A stretch of DNA of 21,773 nt, taken from positions 1-21,773 of the forward strand of contig JAEZRH010000115.1 of NCBI GenBank assembly GCA_023412845.1. The letters are read 5' to 3'. The notes beneath the pieces were generated by a model. The model made no database searches. It was not told the origin of the DNA and saw only the letters and a program-made list of their open reading frames with translations. Position numbers and translations under genes: made by a program. The stretch comes from Bacillota bacterium. GTDB lineage: Bacteria; Bacillota; Clostridia; Oscillospirales; Acutalibacteraceae. Positions within the stretch are counted from its first letter, which is position 1; each line of letters begins with the position of its first letter. This document shows, one piece after another, positions 14,221-21,773 of this stretch.

Positions 14221-15609
14221 ATGGTTTTCAGCAGTTTGCTTTTCATCTTTGTTTTTTTGCCGGTTTCGCTTGCTTTTTATTATCTGGTTTCGCCAAGGCA
14301 TAAAAATCTGAGCTTGCTCCTGTTAAGTATTGTTTTTTACGCCTGGGGAGAGCCCAAATACATTTTTCTGATGCTGGCTGAGATTTGCTTTGACTTCATC
14401 GCCGGGCGCATCATTATCCGTCTGCAGAAGAAAGCGCATAAACAAATCGTCCTGACTCTTTCCATCTGCGTCGTTCTGGCACTCTTGTGCTGCTTTAAAT
14501 ATGTTTCGCTGTTTTTGCAGACGGCAAGCGCCTTAACCGGAATTGATTTTCCTTCTGTCGGTATCTCTTTGCCGATAGGGATATCTTTTTATACATTTGA
14601 ATCGATCTCTTATTTGGTCGATCTCTATCGCGAGGAAGCGCCGGAACAGACAAACATTATAAGTTTCGGCACATATCTTTCCTTGTTTCCACATCTGATC
14701 GCGGGCCCTATCGTGAAATACAGCGATATCGCTCCGCAGTTGGAAAATCGGGCGTTAAATGCTGAAAATCTGGCGTATGGATGCAGAAGATTTTGCCTGG
14801 GCCTGTTCAAGAAGGTGCTGCTTGCGGATCAGCTTGCTCTGGTGGTAAGCAAGCTGCAGTATTATGATGAACATTCCGTTCTGGGCGTTTGGATCGAAGC
14901 GATTGCCTTTACGTTTCAGATTTATTTTGATTTTTCCGGGTATTCGGATATGGCGATCGGCCTTGGAAGAATGTTTGGCTTTTATCTTCCGGAAAACTTC
15001 AATCTGCCGTATCTTTCAAAAAGCGCGTCGGAATTTTGGCGCCGCTGGCATATGACATTGGGAGGATGGTTCCGCCAATACCTGTATTATCCTCTGGGTG
15101 GAAACCGCTGCAGCAGGCTGAAAAACATCAGGAATCTGGCAATCGTCTGGACCCTGACGGGCCTCTGGCACGGCGCAAGCTGGAATTTCGCTTTCTGGGG
15201 AGCGTATTGGGGGTTTCTGATCATCTGTGAGAAGCTTTTTCTGCAAAAATTGTTGGACCGGCTGCCCGGCTATGTCTGCTGGTTTTATTCCTTTTTGGCC
15301 GCCGTGATCGGCTGGGTATTCTTTAACAATTCCGATATTCTCAAAGCATTTCACCTGATAGCCGCAATGTTTGGATCCGCGCCTGCTACGGATCAGCTGA
15401 GCATTTATACGCTCATCACAAGCGGGTTCCTGCTTGTGCTATCGGCGTTGGGGTCTTCGAATCTTCCCGCGAAGATCTCGGAAAAAATCAGGAACGCAGG
15501 GCGGGGCGGGACTGTCATCTGGAATATCGGCTATCTCTCTCTGTTTGTAATAACGCTATCTTTTTTGGTAAGAGACTCCTACAGCCCATTTTTATATTTT
15601 CGGTTCTGA
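14221..15609 (+). CDS. MBOAT family O-acyltransferase (AlgI/DltB/PatA-like)
   Basis: 462 residues, a polytopic membrane protein of the size usual for AlgI-type MBOAT enzymes, which move acyl groups across the membrane for O-acetylation of extracellular polymers. Family marks are LPIGISFYTFESISYLVDLY near 117-136, LIAGPIVKYSDI, IYFDFSGYSDMAIGLGRMFG, EFWRRWHMTLGGWFRQYLYY (271-290) with PLGGNR after it, and TGLWHGASWNF with the invariant His317. About ten or more hydrophobic segments are visible. The ATG has an AGGGGC-type site nine bases before it; no convincing promoter was found in 14151-14220. The next gene, 15 bases on, is the usual DHHW partner. D-alanylation is less likely because no dltA, dltC or dltD gene is present here. 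It lies downstream of the surface-protein gene but behind a terminator. Confidence 0.93.
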   Translation: MVFSSLLFIFVFLPVSLAFYYLVSPRHKNLSLLLLSIVFYAWGEPKYIFLMLAEICFDFIAGRIIIRLQKKAHKQIVLTLSICVVLALLCCFKYVSLFLQTASALTGIDFPSVGISLPIGISFYTFESISYLVDLYREEAPEQTNIISFGTYLSLFPHLIAGPIVKYSDIAPQLENRALNAENLAYGCRRFCLGLFKKVLLADQLALVVSKLQYYDEHSVLGVWIEAIAFTFQIYFDFSGYSDMAIGLGRMFGFYLPENFNLPYLSKSASEFWRRWHMTLGGWFRQYLYYPLGGNRCSRLKNIRNLAIVWTLTGLWHGASWNFAFWGAYWGFLIICEKLFLQKLLDRLPGYVCWFYSFLAAVIGWVFFNNSDILKAFHLIAAMFGSAPATDQLSIYTLITSGFLLVLSALGSSNLPAKISEKIRNAGRGGTVIWNIGYLSLFVITLSFLVRDSYSPFLYFRF

Positions 15610-15624
15610 AATATTGGTGATAAA

Positions 15625-16809
15625 ATGGAAAAGTTTCGCTGCCGGATCAAAAAATTTTTCGTAATACAAAACATATTGGTCATCTTCCTGTTCACTGTCA
15701 TGCTGGCGGCGATCTTATGCCTGATCATTCTGCCGAAACCGGAATTTTCAGAGCAGGAGAACAGGATGCTTCAGCAATTCCCGAAACCGTCGTGGGGGAG
15801 CATCAGCAACGGTTCTTTCATGGAACAGATGAGTGATTTTGTCGAGGACCATTTCCCTGCAAGAAGTTTCTTTGTGTCGCTGAATACCACGGTCTGTCTT
15901 GCGGAGGGAAATAAGGATATCGGGGGCAACTATTCGGAAACGCCGGCCGAGGGCGGCGCTTATTTCGGTAAGCAGGAGCATCTTTATGAAGTGCTTTTGC
16001 CGGATAAGAACAGGACCTATCAAAAGAACGTTTCCGGGCTTGTCTCCTTTTCGCAGAAATCCGGCATTCCGCTTTATTTTCTGCCGGTGCCTTCCGCTGC
16101 GGCAGAGCAATCGGAAAATTTGCCGTACAGCTGTCCCGGAAACGATCAGCTGGAGAAGCTTCGCGCGCTTCAGGCTGGCGCGGGAGGCAATGTAAAAGTC
16201 ATCGATCTGTTCCATGCACTGAGTCTTCAAAAGACGGGACAGGATTACTATTTCAGAACGGATCACCATTGGAATACGTACGGTGCGTACGTCGGCTATA
16301 CGGAGCTTTGCAATGCAATGAAGATTCCGTGCACCCCGCTGTCCCAGTTTTCGTTCCGCGCGGCGGAGCGGCCGTTTTTAGGCACACTTTATTCCAAGGC
16401 GCTGTTTGCCTGGCAAAAGCCGGACAGTTTGGTCTTACCGTATAAGGCAGACGGATGGGACCTGACGCAGGAAACGGACGGCTCCGTCCATAAAGGAATC
16501 TACTGGGACCAGTTCCTCACACAGAAAGACAAATATTCCGTTTATCTGGGCGGGAATCCCGCGGTTACCGTTATCAGGAATTCTGCTTCCGGCAAGGGAA
16601 AGATCCTGATTTTGAAGGATTCTTATGCAAACAGCATGATTTCTTATCTCGCAACCAACTTTTCCGAAATCCATTTGATCGATCTGAGATATTACAATAA
16701 GGATATTTACGATTACATTAAACAAAACGGAATTCATCAGACCGCCGCCGTATACAGCCTCAGCCAGCTTTCCGAAGTACCTATAGCAAATAAACTGCTG
16801 GCAGGGTGA
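15625..16809 (+). CDS. DHHW/AlgX-like membrane-anchored acetyltransferase partner
   Basis: 394 residues. A single hydrophobic segment (about 14-37) anchors the N-terminus, leaving an extracytoplasmic domain. FSEQENRMLQQFP follows the anchor, as in DHHW proteins. The SGNH-like catalytic marks are FRTDHHWNTYGAY (Asp213, His214, His215, Trp216) and ILILKDSYAN with the likely nucleophile Ser333. Members of this family (AlgJ/AlgX/PatB-like) accept the acyl group delivered by an MBOAT protein and place it on a polysaccharide outside the membrane. It starts 15 bases after the MBOAT stop codon with a GGTGAT site, so the two form an operon. The polymer modified is unknown; a secondary cell-wall polymer or an exopolysaccharide is the likely target. 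Confidence 0.9.
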   Translation: MEKFRCRIKKFFVIQNILVIFLFTVMLAAILCLIILPKPEFSEQENRMLQQFPKPSWGSISNGSFMEQMSDFVEDHFPARSFFVSLNTTVCLAEGNKDIGGNYSETPAEGGAYFGKQEHLYEVLLPDKNRTYQKNVSGLVSFSQKSGIPLYFLPVPSAAAEQSENLPYSCPGNDQLEKLRALQAGAGGNVKVIDLFHALSLQKTGQDYYFRTDHHWNTYGAYVGYTELCNAMKIPCTPLSQFSFRAAERPFLGTLYSKALFAWQKPDSLVLPYKADGWDLTQETDGSVHKGIYWDQFLTQKDKYSVYLGGNPAVTVIRNSASGKGKILILKDSYANSMISYLATNFSEIHLIDLRYYNKDIYDYIKQNGIHQTAAVYSLSQLSEVPIANKLLAG

Positions 16810-16820
16810 GCTCGCACGCA

Positions 16821-16889
16821 AGGCCGCCTTTAGGCGGGTGAAGGAGGATAGCTTGCAATTGGCGGGACAGTCTAAGGAACTGCTCCCGC
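16821..16889. other. Hairpin-rich intergenic stretch
   Basis: CCGCCT (16825-16830) can pair with AGGCGG (16832-16837), though only a one-base loop remains unless the inner pairs open. GCGGGACAGT (16862-16871) faces ACTGCTCCCGC (16879-16889) with one bulged C. The second hairpin closely resembles the terminator stem at 911-942. No ribosome binding site or convincing gene is visible here. Confidence 0.5.
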
Positions 16890-16893
16890 AGAT

Positions 16894-16947
16894 AAAAAGC
16901 ACTTTAGAGTTTCCCTAAACTCTCCCGCCGAACAAAACTGCTTTTTT
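16894..16947. terminator. Bidirectional terminator between convergent genes
   Basis: AAAAAGCA (16894-16901) pairs with TGCTTTTT (16939-16946), and AGAGTTT (16906-16912) pairs with AAACTCT (16917-16923) inside it. T-runs fall at the end of the structure in both orientations. It lies between the DHHW gene (ending at 16809) and the convergent spoIID gene (ending at 16991). Confidence 0.6.
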
Positions 16948-16990
16948 CCGCTGTGCTGAGCTGGTAGGGCTTGGCTGCGGCGACACGCCG

Positions 16991-17983
16991 CTACAGCTTT
17001 TCCAGCGCCGCCGTCGGGTAATACCAGGTGAGGATGTCGCGGTAGGAGGAACCTTCCGCCGCCATCGCCTGTGCGCCGGCCTGGCTCATACCCACACCGT
17101 GCCCGTATCCTTTTACCGTGAAGGTAAAGCCGCTCTGGGAATAGGCTACCGTGAAATTGGCGGAGCGAAGGCCAAAAGCGCTCCGCACGGATGCGCCGTC
17201 AACGGCTTGCCCGCCGATCTGAATCGTCTTTACGCCGCCCGCGGACGAGCAGACGGCTTTTCCAAACCAACCGGATGCGGGTCCGTCAAGATTCACATTC
17301 GGCGCGATTTTCTGGATTCGGCTTTTGGCATCCTGCTCCGAGAATGACGCGGCGGTCTGATACCCGCCTGCAAACTTGTCCAGTGGGCTGGCGACTGAAA
17401 CCAGGTAGGAACATTTTGAGCCCCATACGTCTTCCGAGGCCTCCGTGTTGCCGGAGGATATGGCGAAGTAAGTCGCGTCGATCAGGTTCCCGCCGCTGCA
17501 TAGAACCTGGCCGTAGACGCCGTCGACAGCCGATCTGAGCTTCGTATCGTAATTGTCGAAATTACCTCCCCAGCGCGCTTTCCTCTCCGATTCCGGAACA
17601 TAGATCTGCCAGTTCTTTGTATTGACGGAAAAATCATAACCCTTGCCTGCGGAAGAAGCGGTCTTTCCGTTCTCACGGAGTCTGCTGTAATAAGTATAGG
17701 CGGCGACTGCCTGCGCCTTGAGGGCCTCCTGCTCCGCAAGCGGCGACATTTCCGCTGCGACGGCACCGTACAGGAACGTACGGTCGTCAACCGTCAGGAC
17801 GCTGTTGACCGAGGTATCAAGGATGTGGAACTGCCCGGAAGAATTCTTTGCTATTTCGCTGCGCGAACTGCTTTTTCCTCCCTGCTTTCCGGATGCGGAG
17901 CCGCCGAGTGCGATCAGCGGAATCAGAAACATTGCAAGGAACAGAAGAAGGCAAAGCAGAACTTTGCCCTTTTTGCTGGACAT
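16991..17983 (-). CDS. spoIID: Stage II sporulation protein D (SpoIID/LytB family transglycosylase)
   Basis: 330 residues from the ATG at 17981-17983, chosen because an AAAGGAGA site precedes it and the protein then starts with a short basic stretch and one membrane segment (about 8-27). The open frame reaches a GTG 15 codons further upstream, but that has no site. The SpoIID/LytB domain is clear: LTVDDRTFLYGAVAAEMSP with the expected catalytic Glu78, ALKAQAVAAYTYY, TYFAISSGNTEASEDVWG, YLVSVASPLD and GYGHGVGMSQAGAQAMA (292-308). In sporulation the protein works with SpoIIM and SpoIIP to remove peptidoglycan during engulfment. Where many relatives have a His-Ser before the SGG-like loop, this one reads Ala-Ile. 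It is monocistronic here, convergent with the acylation genes and divergent from gltA. A non-sporulation paralogue is the main alternative. Confidence 0.88.
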   Translation of the reverse strand: MSSKKGKVLLCLLLFLAMFLIPLIALGGSASGKQGGKSSSRSEIAKNSSGQFHILDTSVNSVLTVDDRTFLYGAVAAEMSPLAEQEALKAQAVAAYTYYSRLRENGKTASSAGKGYDFSVNTKNWQIYVPESERKARWGGNFDNYDTKLRSAVDGVYGQVLCSGGNLIDATYFAISSGNTEASEDVWGSKCSYLVSVASPLDKFAGGYQTAASFSEQDAKSRIQKIAPNVNLDGPASGWFGKAVCSSAGGVKTIQIGGQAVDGASVRSAFGLRSANFTVAYSQSGFTFTVKGYGHGVGMSQAGAQAMAAEGSSYRDILTWYYPTAALEKL

Positions 17984-18060
17984 TTCTTTCACTCTCCTTT
18001 GTCCTTCTTGCATGATACATAAATGCACTTCAAATTATTCATTTTTTGGTTTACTTAATT

Positions 18061-18125
18061 AAAAATCGGCGAATGCGCAGCCACAAAATGAAGCATTTAA
18101 AAGATTTTGCTGCAAAACATCGCCG
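18061..18125 (-). other. Terminator-like hairpin in a divergent promoter region
   Basis: CGGCGA (18067-18072) pairs with TCGCCG (18120-18125), GCAG (18077-18080) with CTGC (18110-18113), and CAAAAT (18084-18089) with ATTTTG (18104-18109). The loop has 14 bases. On the minus strand it is followed by ATTTTTAATTAAG, the layout of a Rho-independent terminator. No recognised minus-strand gene lies upstream of it. Confidence 0.6.
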
Positions 18126-18143
18126 CTTATTATTCTGTCTCCC

Positions 18144-18172
18144 TTGACTTTACGCATGGGCTGATATAAAAT
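18144..18172 (+). promoter_or_regulatory. SigA-type promoter of gltA
   Basis: TTGACT (18144-18149), a 17-base spacer and TAAAAT (18167-18172) stand about 100 bases upstream of the citrate synthase ATG. An overlapping TATAAA (18165-18170) gives a 15-base spacer and is less likely. The leader runs from about 18179 to 18270 and ends in GGGAGG. Confidence 0.75.
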
Positions 18173-18270
18173 GGAAACATTCACAAAATAAATAAAACAG
18201 CTACAAGTCAATATCTTCTGCAAAGACGCAGCTGCTTTCGGCCTAGTTTCAAATATGGGAGGACATACCG

Positions 18271-19653
18271 ATGAATATGCAAACGGATGATACTTCGCTT
18301 GAAAACCAAAGTCCCCAGTTGAATGCGCTGTGCGCGGAATACCGGGTCCACAATCGGATTTCTCCCGATGAATTTGAACTTTACAATGTCAAACGCGGTC
18401 TTCGCAATCCTGACGGGACGGGCATCCTTGCGGGCCTGACACAGATCTGCAACGTGCACGGCTACCTGATCGCGGACAGCGAACGCATCCCCGACAAAGG
18501 TAAACTGACTTACCGTGGCATCGATTTGAACGAGATTGTGAACGGCTGCGTGTCCGAAAACCGTTTCGGCTATGAGGAGGTCGCTTGGCTCCTTCTTTTC
18601 GGACATCTCCCCACAAAAGACCAGCTGGAGCGTTTCTGCAAAGTGCTGAACCGCTACCGCGAACTGCCGGAATATTTTGCGGAGGACATGATCATAAAGG
18701 CGCCTTCCAAAAATGTAATGAACAAGCTGGCGCGTTCCGTCCTGGCGCTGTATTCTTACGATGAGAATCCCGACGACCCGTCTCTTGAAAACAATATGCG
18801 CCAGTCCATACAACTGATCGCGAGAATGCCGACGATCATGACGTACGCCTATCAGGTCAAGCGCCGCCATTTCGATAAGCAGAGCATGTATTTTCACCCC
18901 ATAGACCCCACGCAGTCGACGGCGCAGTCCATTCTGAACGCAATCCGGCCCGACCGTGTCTTTACCGACGAAGAGGCAAAGCTGCTGGACGTCATGATGA
19001 TGATCCACGCGGAGCACGGCGGCGGCAACAACTCCACCTTTACTGCGAGGGTACTGACTTCCACCGGGACGGACATTTATTCCGCCATCTCCGCGGCCAT
19101 CGGTTCGCTGAAGGGACCCCGCCACGGCGGCGCCAACCATAAAGTCATGATGATGATGAACGAACTGATGGAATACGTAAGGGACTGGAAGGATGACGAC
19201 GAGGTTTCCGCCTATCTTGAAAAGGTCCTCCGCGGCGAGGCGGCCGACCATTCCGGCCTGCTGTACGGGATCGGCCATGCGGTTTACACGCTCTCCGACC
19301 CGCGCGCGGTGATTCTGCGCACAAGGGCGGAAAAGCTTGCCGGCGAGTGCAATATGCTGGAGAAGCTGCAGCTTTTTGAACGCGTTGAAAAGCTGGCCCC
19401 GGGGGTATTTGCAAAAGTTACCGGGAAGACTAAGATCATGTGTGCGAACGTGGATTTCTATTCCGGCCTGATTTATGAAATGCTCGGGATCCCAAGCGAT
19501 CTGTATACCCCCATGTTCGCCGTTTCCCGCATTGCGGGCTGGTGTGCCCACCGTATGGAAGAGATGGAGACCTGCAGCAGGATCATGCGTCCCGCGTACC
19601 GGTCCCTTTCCAAGAACAGAACGTATGTCCCCCTCGGGAATAGGGAAAAGTAA
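18271..19653 (+). CDS. gltA: Citrate synthase
   Basis: 460 residues, in the range of the longer bacterial citrate/2-methylcitrate synthases. It condenses acetyl-CoA with oxaloacetate. The family signature set is complete: ADSERIPDKGKLTYRGID, MIHAEHGGGNNSTFTARV (His246, His249), GSLKGPRHGGANHK with catalytic His285, GIGHAVYT with His336, and ANVDFYSGLIYEMLG with Asp395, matching His264/His305/Asp362 of the E. coli enzyme. The ATG has GGGAGG eight bases before it. It has its own promoter and is followed after 21 bases by a membrane-protein gene, probably in one transcript. In an anaerobe the usual role is the oxidative branch towards 2-oxoglutarate and glutamate; no aconitase or isocitrate dehydrogenase gene is in view. 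2-Methylcitrate synthase is a less likely alternative. Confidence 0.95.
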   Translation: MNMQTDDTSLENQSPQLNALCAEYRVHNRISPDEFELYNVKRGLRNPDGTGILAGLTQICNVHGYLIADSERIPDKGKLTYRGIDLNEIVNGCVSENRFGYEEVAWLLLFGHLPTKDQLERFCKVLNRYRELPEYFAEDMIIKAPSKNVMNKLARSVLALYSYDENPDDPSLENNMRQSIQLIARMPTIMTYAYQVKRRHFDKQSMYFHPIDPTQSTAQSILNAIRPDRVFTDEEAKLLDVMMMIHAEHGGGNNSTFTARVLTSTGTDIYSAISAAIGSLKGPRHGGANHKVMMMMNELMEYVRDWKDDDEVSAYLEKVLRGEAADHSGLLYGIGHAVYTLSDPRAVILRTRAEKLAGECNMLEKLQLFERVEKLAPGVFAKVTGKTKIMCANVDFYSGLIYEMLGIPSDLYTPMFAVSRIAGWCAHRMEEMETCSRIMRPAYRSLSKNRTYVPLGNREK

Positions 19654-19674
19654 TTAGTGTGGAGGAAATAAAGA

Positions 19675-20670
19675 ATGAAACGAGTCTGGATCGCTCTGGC
19701 GGCTGTCCTGGCTGTCATTTTACCCGCGCGTCTCTATACGGTCATGACGCTGGCCGATGCCCGTACGGGCCTGTATGACCCCAAAAACAATGGAATCGCG
19801 ATCGCCGTCGCCATTGCGGCCGCCGTAGGAGTCTTTCTGCTGATGGGCCTCGGTTCCGGCCTGAAAGTGAAGATTCCTTCCGTGGATCTGCGAAGCGTGG
19901 GAACGGCCCTGTTTGCCGCTCTGACGGGGCTTTTCGCGGCCGGACAGTCTCTGGCTTCGCTGATGGTATCCTCCGGAACGGGAAGCCGCGGAATGGAAGT
20001 CATTTTTTCCGCTTTCGGTTTGCTGGCGGCGGCCGCGTTCCTGGCGGCGGCTTACAGTTTTGCCTCGGGGAGCGGCCTGTTCCGCAGCCATCCGCTCGTC
20101 GGGCTTCTTCCTTCCATCTGGGGCTGCCTGGGGCTTATCTCCATGTTTGTCAATTATGCGGCCACGGTGAACCGCCTGGAGAACGTCTACAATACTTTTA
20201 CGGTCGCCCTGCTGCTTTTATTCCTGTTTTCGCAGGCAAAATTCATGGCGGGCATGGAAGTGAAGAAAAGCGCAGGACGGATGATGCTGTTCGGTCCGGC
20301 TGCTGCAGCGCTGGCTTTTCTGACCGCCGTGCCGGGCTGTGTCCGTTATTTCAGCGGCATAACCGCGCTGGGCTTATTTCCCGTAGGGCTGCATCTGCTG
20401 GATATTGTGATAGCGGTCTATATTCTCGTTTACCTTGCCGCCGTCAGCAGGCTGCCGGAAGCTTTGCCCGCAGCGCAGGAAACCGATGGCGGGAATGCTC
20501 CGGAATCCGCTGAGATGCAGCAGCCGTCCGACGGGGGCGCATCCGGTGGGGATGGTCCCGATCTGCTTCAGCTGTGCTCAGAATTTCTTAAAAATTCGTA
20601 CCACGCATCCGAAAAATTTGTTGAAATCAGGGAAAATACGCTGCCGGCTGAAAAAAGCGGAAAAGGCTAG
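19675..20670 (+). CDS. Eight-segment membrane protein of unknown function
   Basis: 331 residues with a GGAGG site before the ATG, starting 21 bases after gltA. Hydrophobic segments are visible at about 4-24, 40-60, 73-97, 108-130, 140-162, 172-192, 203-221 and 231-258. The tail after residue 260 is polar, rich in Gly, Asp, Pro and Ser (EALPAAQETDGGN onwards), and ends in a charged amphipathic stretch. I see no transporter or enzyme motif and do not recognise the family. The spacing suggests co-transcription with gltA, but no functional link to citrate synthase is evident. The gapA promoter begins about 20 bases after its stop codon, and no terminator was found between them. Confidence 0.8.
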   Translation: MKRVWIALAAVLAVILPARLYTVMTLADARTGLYDPKNNGIAIAVAIAAAVGVFLLMGLGSGLKVKIPSVDLRSVGTALFAALTGLFAAGQSLASLMVSSGTGSRGMEVIFSAFGLLAAAAFLAAAYSFASGSGLFRSHPLVGLLPSIWGCLGLISMFVNYAATVNRLENVYNTFTVALLLLFLFSQAKFMAGMEVKKSAGRMMLFGPAAAALAFLTAVPGCVRYFSGITALGLFPVGLHLLDIVIAVYILVYLAAVSRLPEALPAAQETDGGNAPESAEMQQPSDGGASGGDGPDLLQLCSEFLKNSYHASEKFVEIRENTLPAEKSGKG

Positions 20671-20691
20671 TTAAATTAATATCAAAATCAC

Positions 20692-20720
20692 TTGTAAATT
20701 ATCAATAAATGCTATAAAAT
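20692..20720 (+). promoter_or_regulatory. SigA-type promoter of gapA
   Basis: TTGTAA (20692-20697), a 17-base spacer and TAAAAT (20715-20720) lie in a very AT-rich stretch, followed by a short leader that ends in AGGAGG (20747-20752), about ten bases before the gapA ATG. No operator-like repeat was noticed. Confidence 0.78.
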
Positions 20721-20761
20721 ATTAGGCGAGATCAATTAATAATTCAGGAGGTAGCAGTTTT

Positions 20762-21773
20762 ATGTCTATTAAGGTTGGCATTAATGGGTTCGGCCGCATC
20801 GGACGTCTTGTGTTCCGCGCTGCCGTGCAACAGCCGGAAACTTTTGAAATTGTTGGGATCAACGATCCATTCATCGATCCTAACTATATGGTTTACATGG
20901 TCAAATACGACACCATGCACGGCCATTTCGACGGTGAAGTCAAAGCGGAGGACGGGAAACTGGTCGTTAACGGTCATAAGATCAACGTCTACGCCGAAAA
21001 GGATCCTTCCCAGATTCCGTGGGGCCAGATCGGCGTCGAATATGTCGTTGAATCCACGGGCGTATTCGCAACCACGGAGAAAGCTTCCGCTCACATCAAG
21101 GCCGGCGCCAAAAAGGTTGTCATCTCCGCTCCCGCTAAGGACAAGGAGACCCCGACTTTTGTCTGCGGCGTAAACCTCGACGCATACACAAAAGACATGA
21201 AGGTAGTTTCCAACGCTTCCTGTACGACGAACTGCCTTGCTCCTCTTACTAAAGTCATCAACGATAAGTTCGGCATTGTCGAAGGCCTGATGACCACCGT
21301 CCATTCCACCACTGCTACCCAGAAGACGGTTGACGGCCCGTCCATGAAGGATTGGAGAGGCGGCCGCGCCGCTTCCGGAAATATCATTCCTTCCTCCACC
21401 GGCGCCGCAAAGGCCTGCGCTCTCGTCATTCCTTCCGTCAAAGGCAAGCTGACCGGCATGTCTATGCGCGTTCCGACCCTGGACGGCTCCGTTGTCGACC
21501 TGACCTGCAGCCTCGCCACTCCGACCACTTATGAAGAGATCTGCAAGACTGTCAAGGAAGCTTCCGAGACGACCATGAAGGGTATTCTGGCTTATACGGA
21601 GGATGCGATTGTTTCTTCCGATATCCTCGGCGATCCCCACACCTCCATTTTTGATGCTACGGCCGGTATCATGCTGAACGATCACTTCGTCAAGCTGATT
21701 TCCTGGTACGACAACGAGTGGGGCTATAGCAACAAGGTCCTCGACCTCATCAAGCATATGTTCAAGGTAGACC
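20762..21773 (+). CDS. gapA: Glyceraldehyde-3-phosphate dehydrogenase, phosphorylating; 3' end at window edge
   Basis: An open frame of 337 codons runs from the ATG after AGGAGG to the right edge. The family is usually about 330-340 residues, so at most a few residues are missing. It oxidises glyceraldehyde 3-phosphate to 1,3-bisphosphoglycerate with NAD. The Rossmann start VGINGFGRIGRL is followed by INDP (Asp35, which favours NAD over NADP). The active site is VSNASCTTNCLAPL with nucleophile Cys154 and TTVHSTTATQK with His181. SWYDNEWGYSNKVLDLI marks the C-terminal part. Its own promoter stands 42 bases upstream. No cggR-type repressor gene precedes it, and its usual operon partners pgk, tpiA and gpmI lie about 14 kb away on the other strand. 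Codon use is strongly biased, as expected for an abundant enzyme. Confidence 0.97.
   Translation, partial: MSIKVGINGFGRIGRLVFRAAVQQPETFEIVGINDPFIDPNYMVYMVKYDTMHGHFDGEVKAEDGKLVVNGHKINVYAEKDPSQIPWGQIGVEYVVESTGVFATTEKASAHIKAGAKKVVISAPAKDKETPTFVCGVNLDAYTKDMKVVSNASCTTNCLAPLTKVINDKFGIVEGLMTTVHSTTATQKTVDGPSMKDWRGGRAASGNIIPSSTGAAKACALVIPSVKGKLTGMSMRVPTLDGSVVDLTCSLATPTTYEEICKTVKEASETTMKGILAYTEDAIVSSDILGDPHTSIFDATAGIMLNDHFVKLISWYDNEWGYSNKVLDLIKHMFKVD

Noticed and set aside
16838..16918. A 26-codon GTG-started frame (KEDSLQLAGQSKELLPQ...) between the DHHW gene and spoIID
   Set aside because: It has no ribosome binding site and lies within hairpins and the terminator region, so the sequence is better explained by RNA or DNA structure.
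17984..18060. SigE-type sporulation promoter upstream of spoIID
   Set aside because: A GAATAAT-like element and a CATGCAAG-like element exist, but their spacing is too long for a SigE promoter.
18208..19551. A 447-codon minus-strand frame across gltA
   Set aside because: A shadow of citrate synthase, which has all its catalytic residues on the plus strand.
20744..21757. A 337-codon minus-strand frame across gapA
   Set aside because: A codon-bias shadow of a clear gapA.

Overview
The window comes from a low-to-moderate GC, endospore-forming Firmicute, most likely a member of the Clostridia close to Oscillospiraceae/Acutalibacteraceae. The evidence is a SpoIID sporulation transglycosylase, canonical AGGAGG-type ribosome binding sites, clostridial-type glycolytic genes, SigA promoters of the TTGAMA-17-TAWAAT kind, and a surface protein ending in repeats of a type I associate with this group (recalled, not searched). 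The genus is not fixed by what can be seen. No rRNA, tRNA, CRISPR array, transposase or phage gene was found.

Left block (1-7071, minus strand): a helical protein of unknown function cut by the left edge; an orphan oligopeptide-type ABC substrate-binding lipoprotein with its own promoter and terminator; then the glycolytic operon pgk-tpiA-gpmI, driven by a strong promoter and closed by a long hairpin terminator; and upstream of it trmL, a tRNA wobble-base methyltransferase.

Middle block (7340-16809, plus strand): a 60-residue Gly/Met-rich peptide with its own terminator; a translationally coupled pair coding for a MORN-repeat protein and a metallo-beta-lactamase-fold hydrolase with a cysteine-rich tail; a large secreted S-layer-like protein with a perfect consensus promoter, an operator-like palindrome and a long leader; and an MBOAT acyltransferase plus DHHW/AlgX-like pair predicted to O-acetylate an envelope polymer. 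The MORN/MBL pair is visibly GC-rich, while the surface-protein and acylation genes are more AT-rich.

Right block (16991-21773): spoIID on the minus strand, then citrate synthase with a downstream eight-segment membrane protein, and finally gapA, lacking at most its last few codons at the right edge. gapA and pgk-tpiA-gpmI, often one operon in Firmicutes, are here about 14 kb apart and point away from each other.

The best candidates for something undescribed are the MORN/MBL pair with its cysteine tail, and the promoter-leader region of the surface protein. Three starts were moved inward on ribosome-binding-site evidence (pgk, trmL, spoIID), and the MORN gene and the small peptide were treated the same way. 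Two real genes, at the extreme left and right, run off the window.
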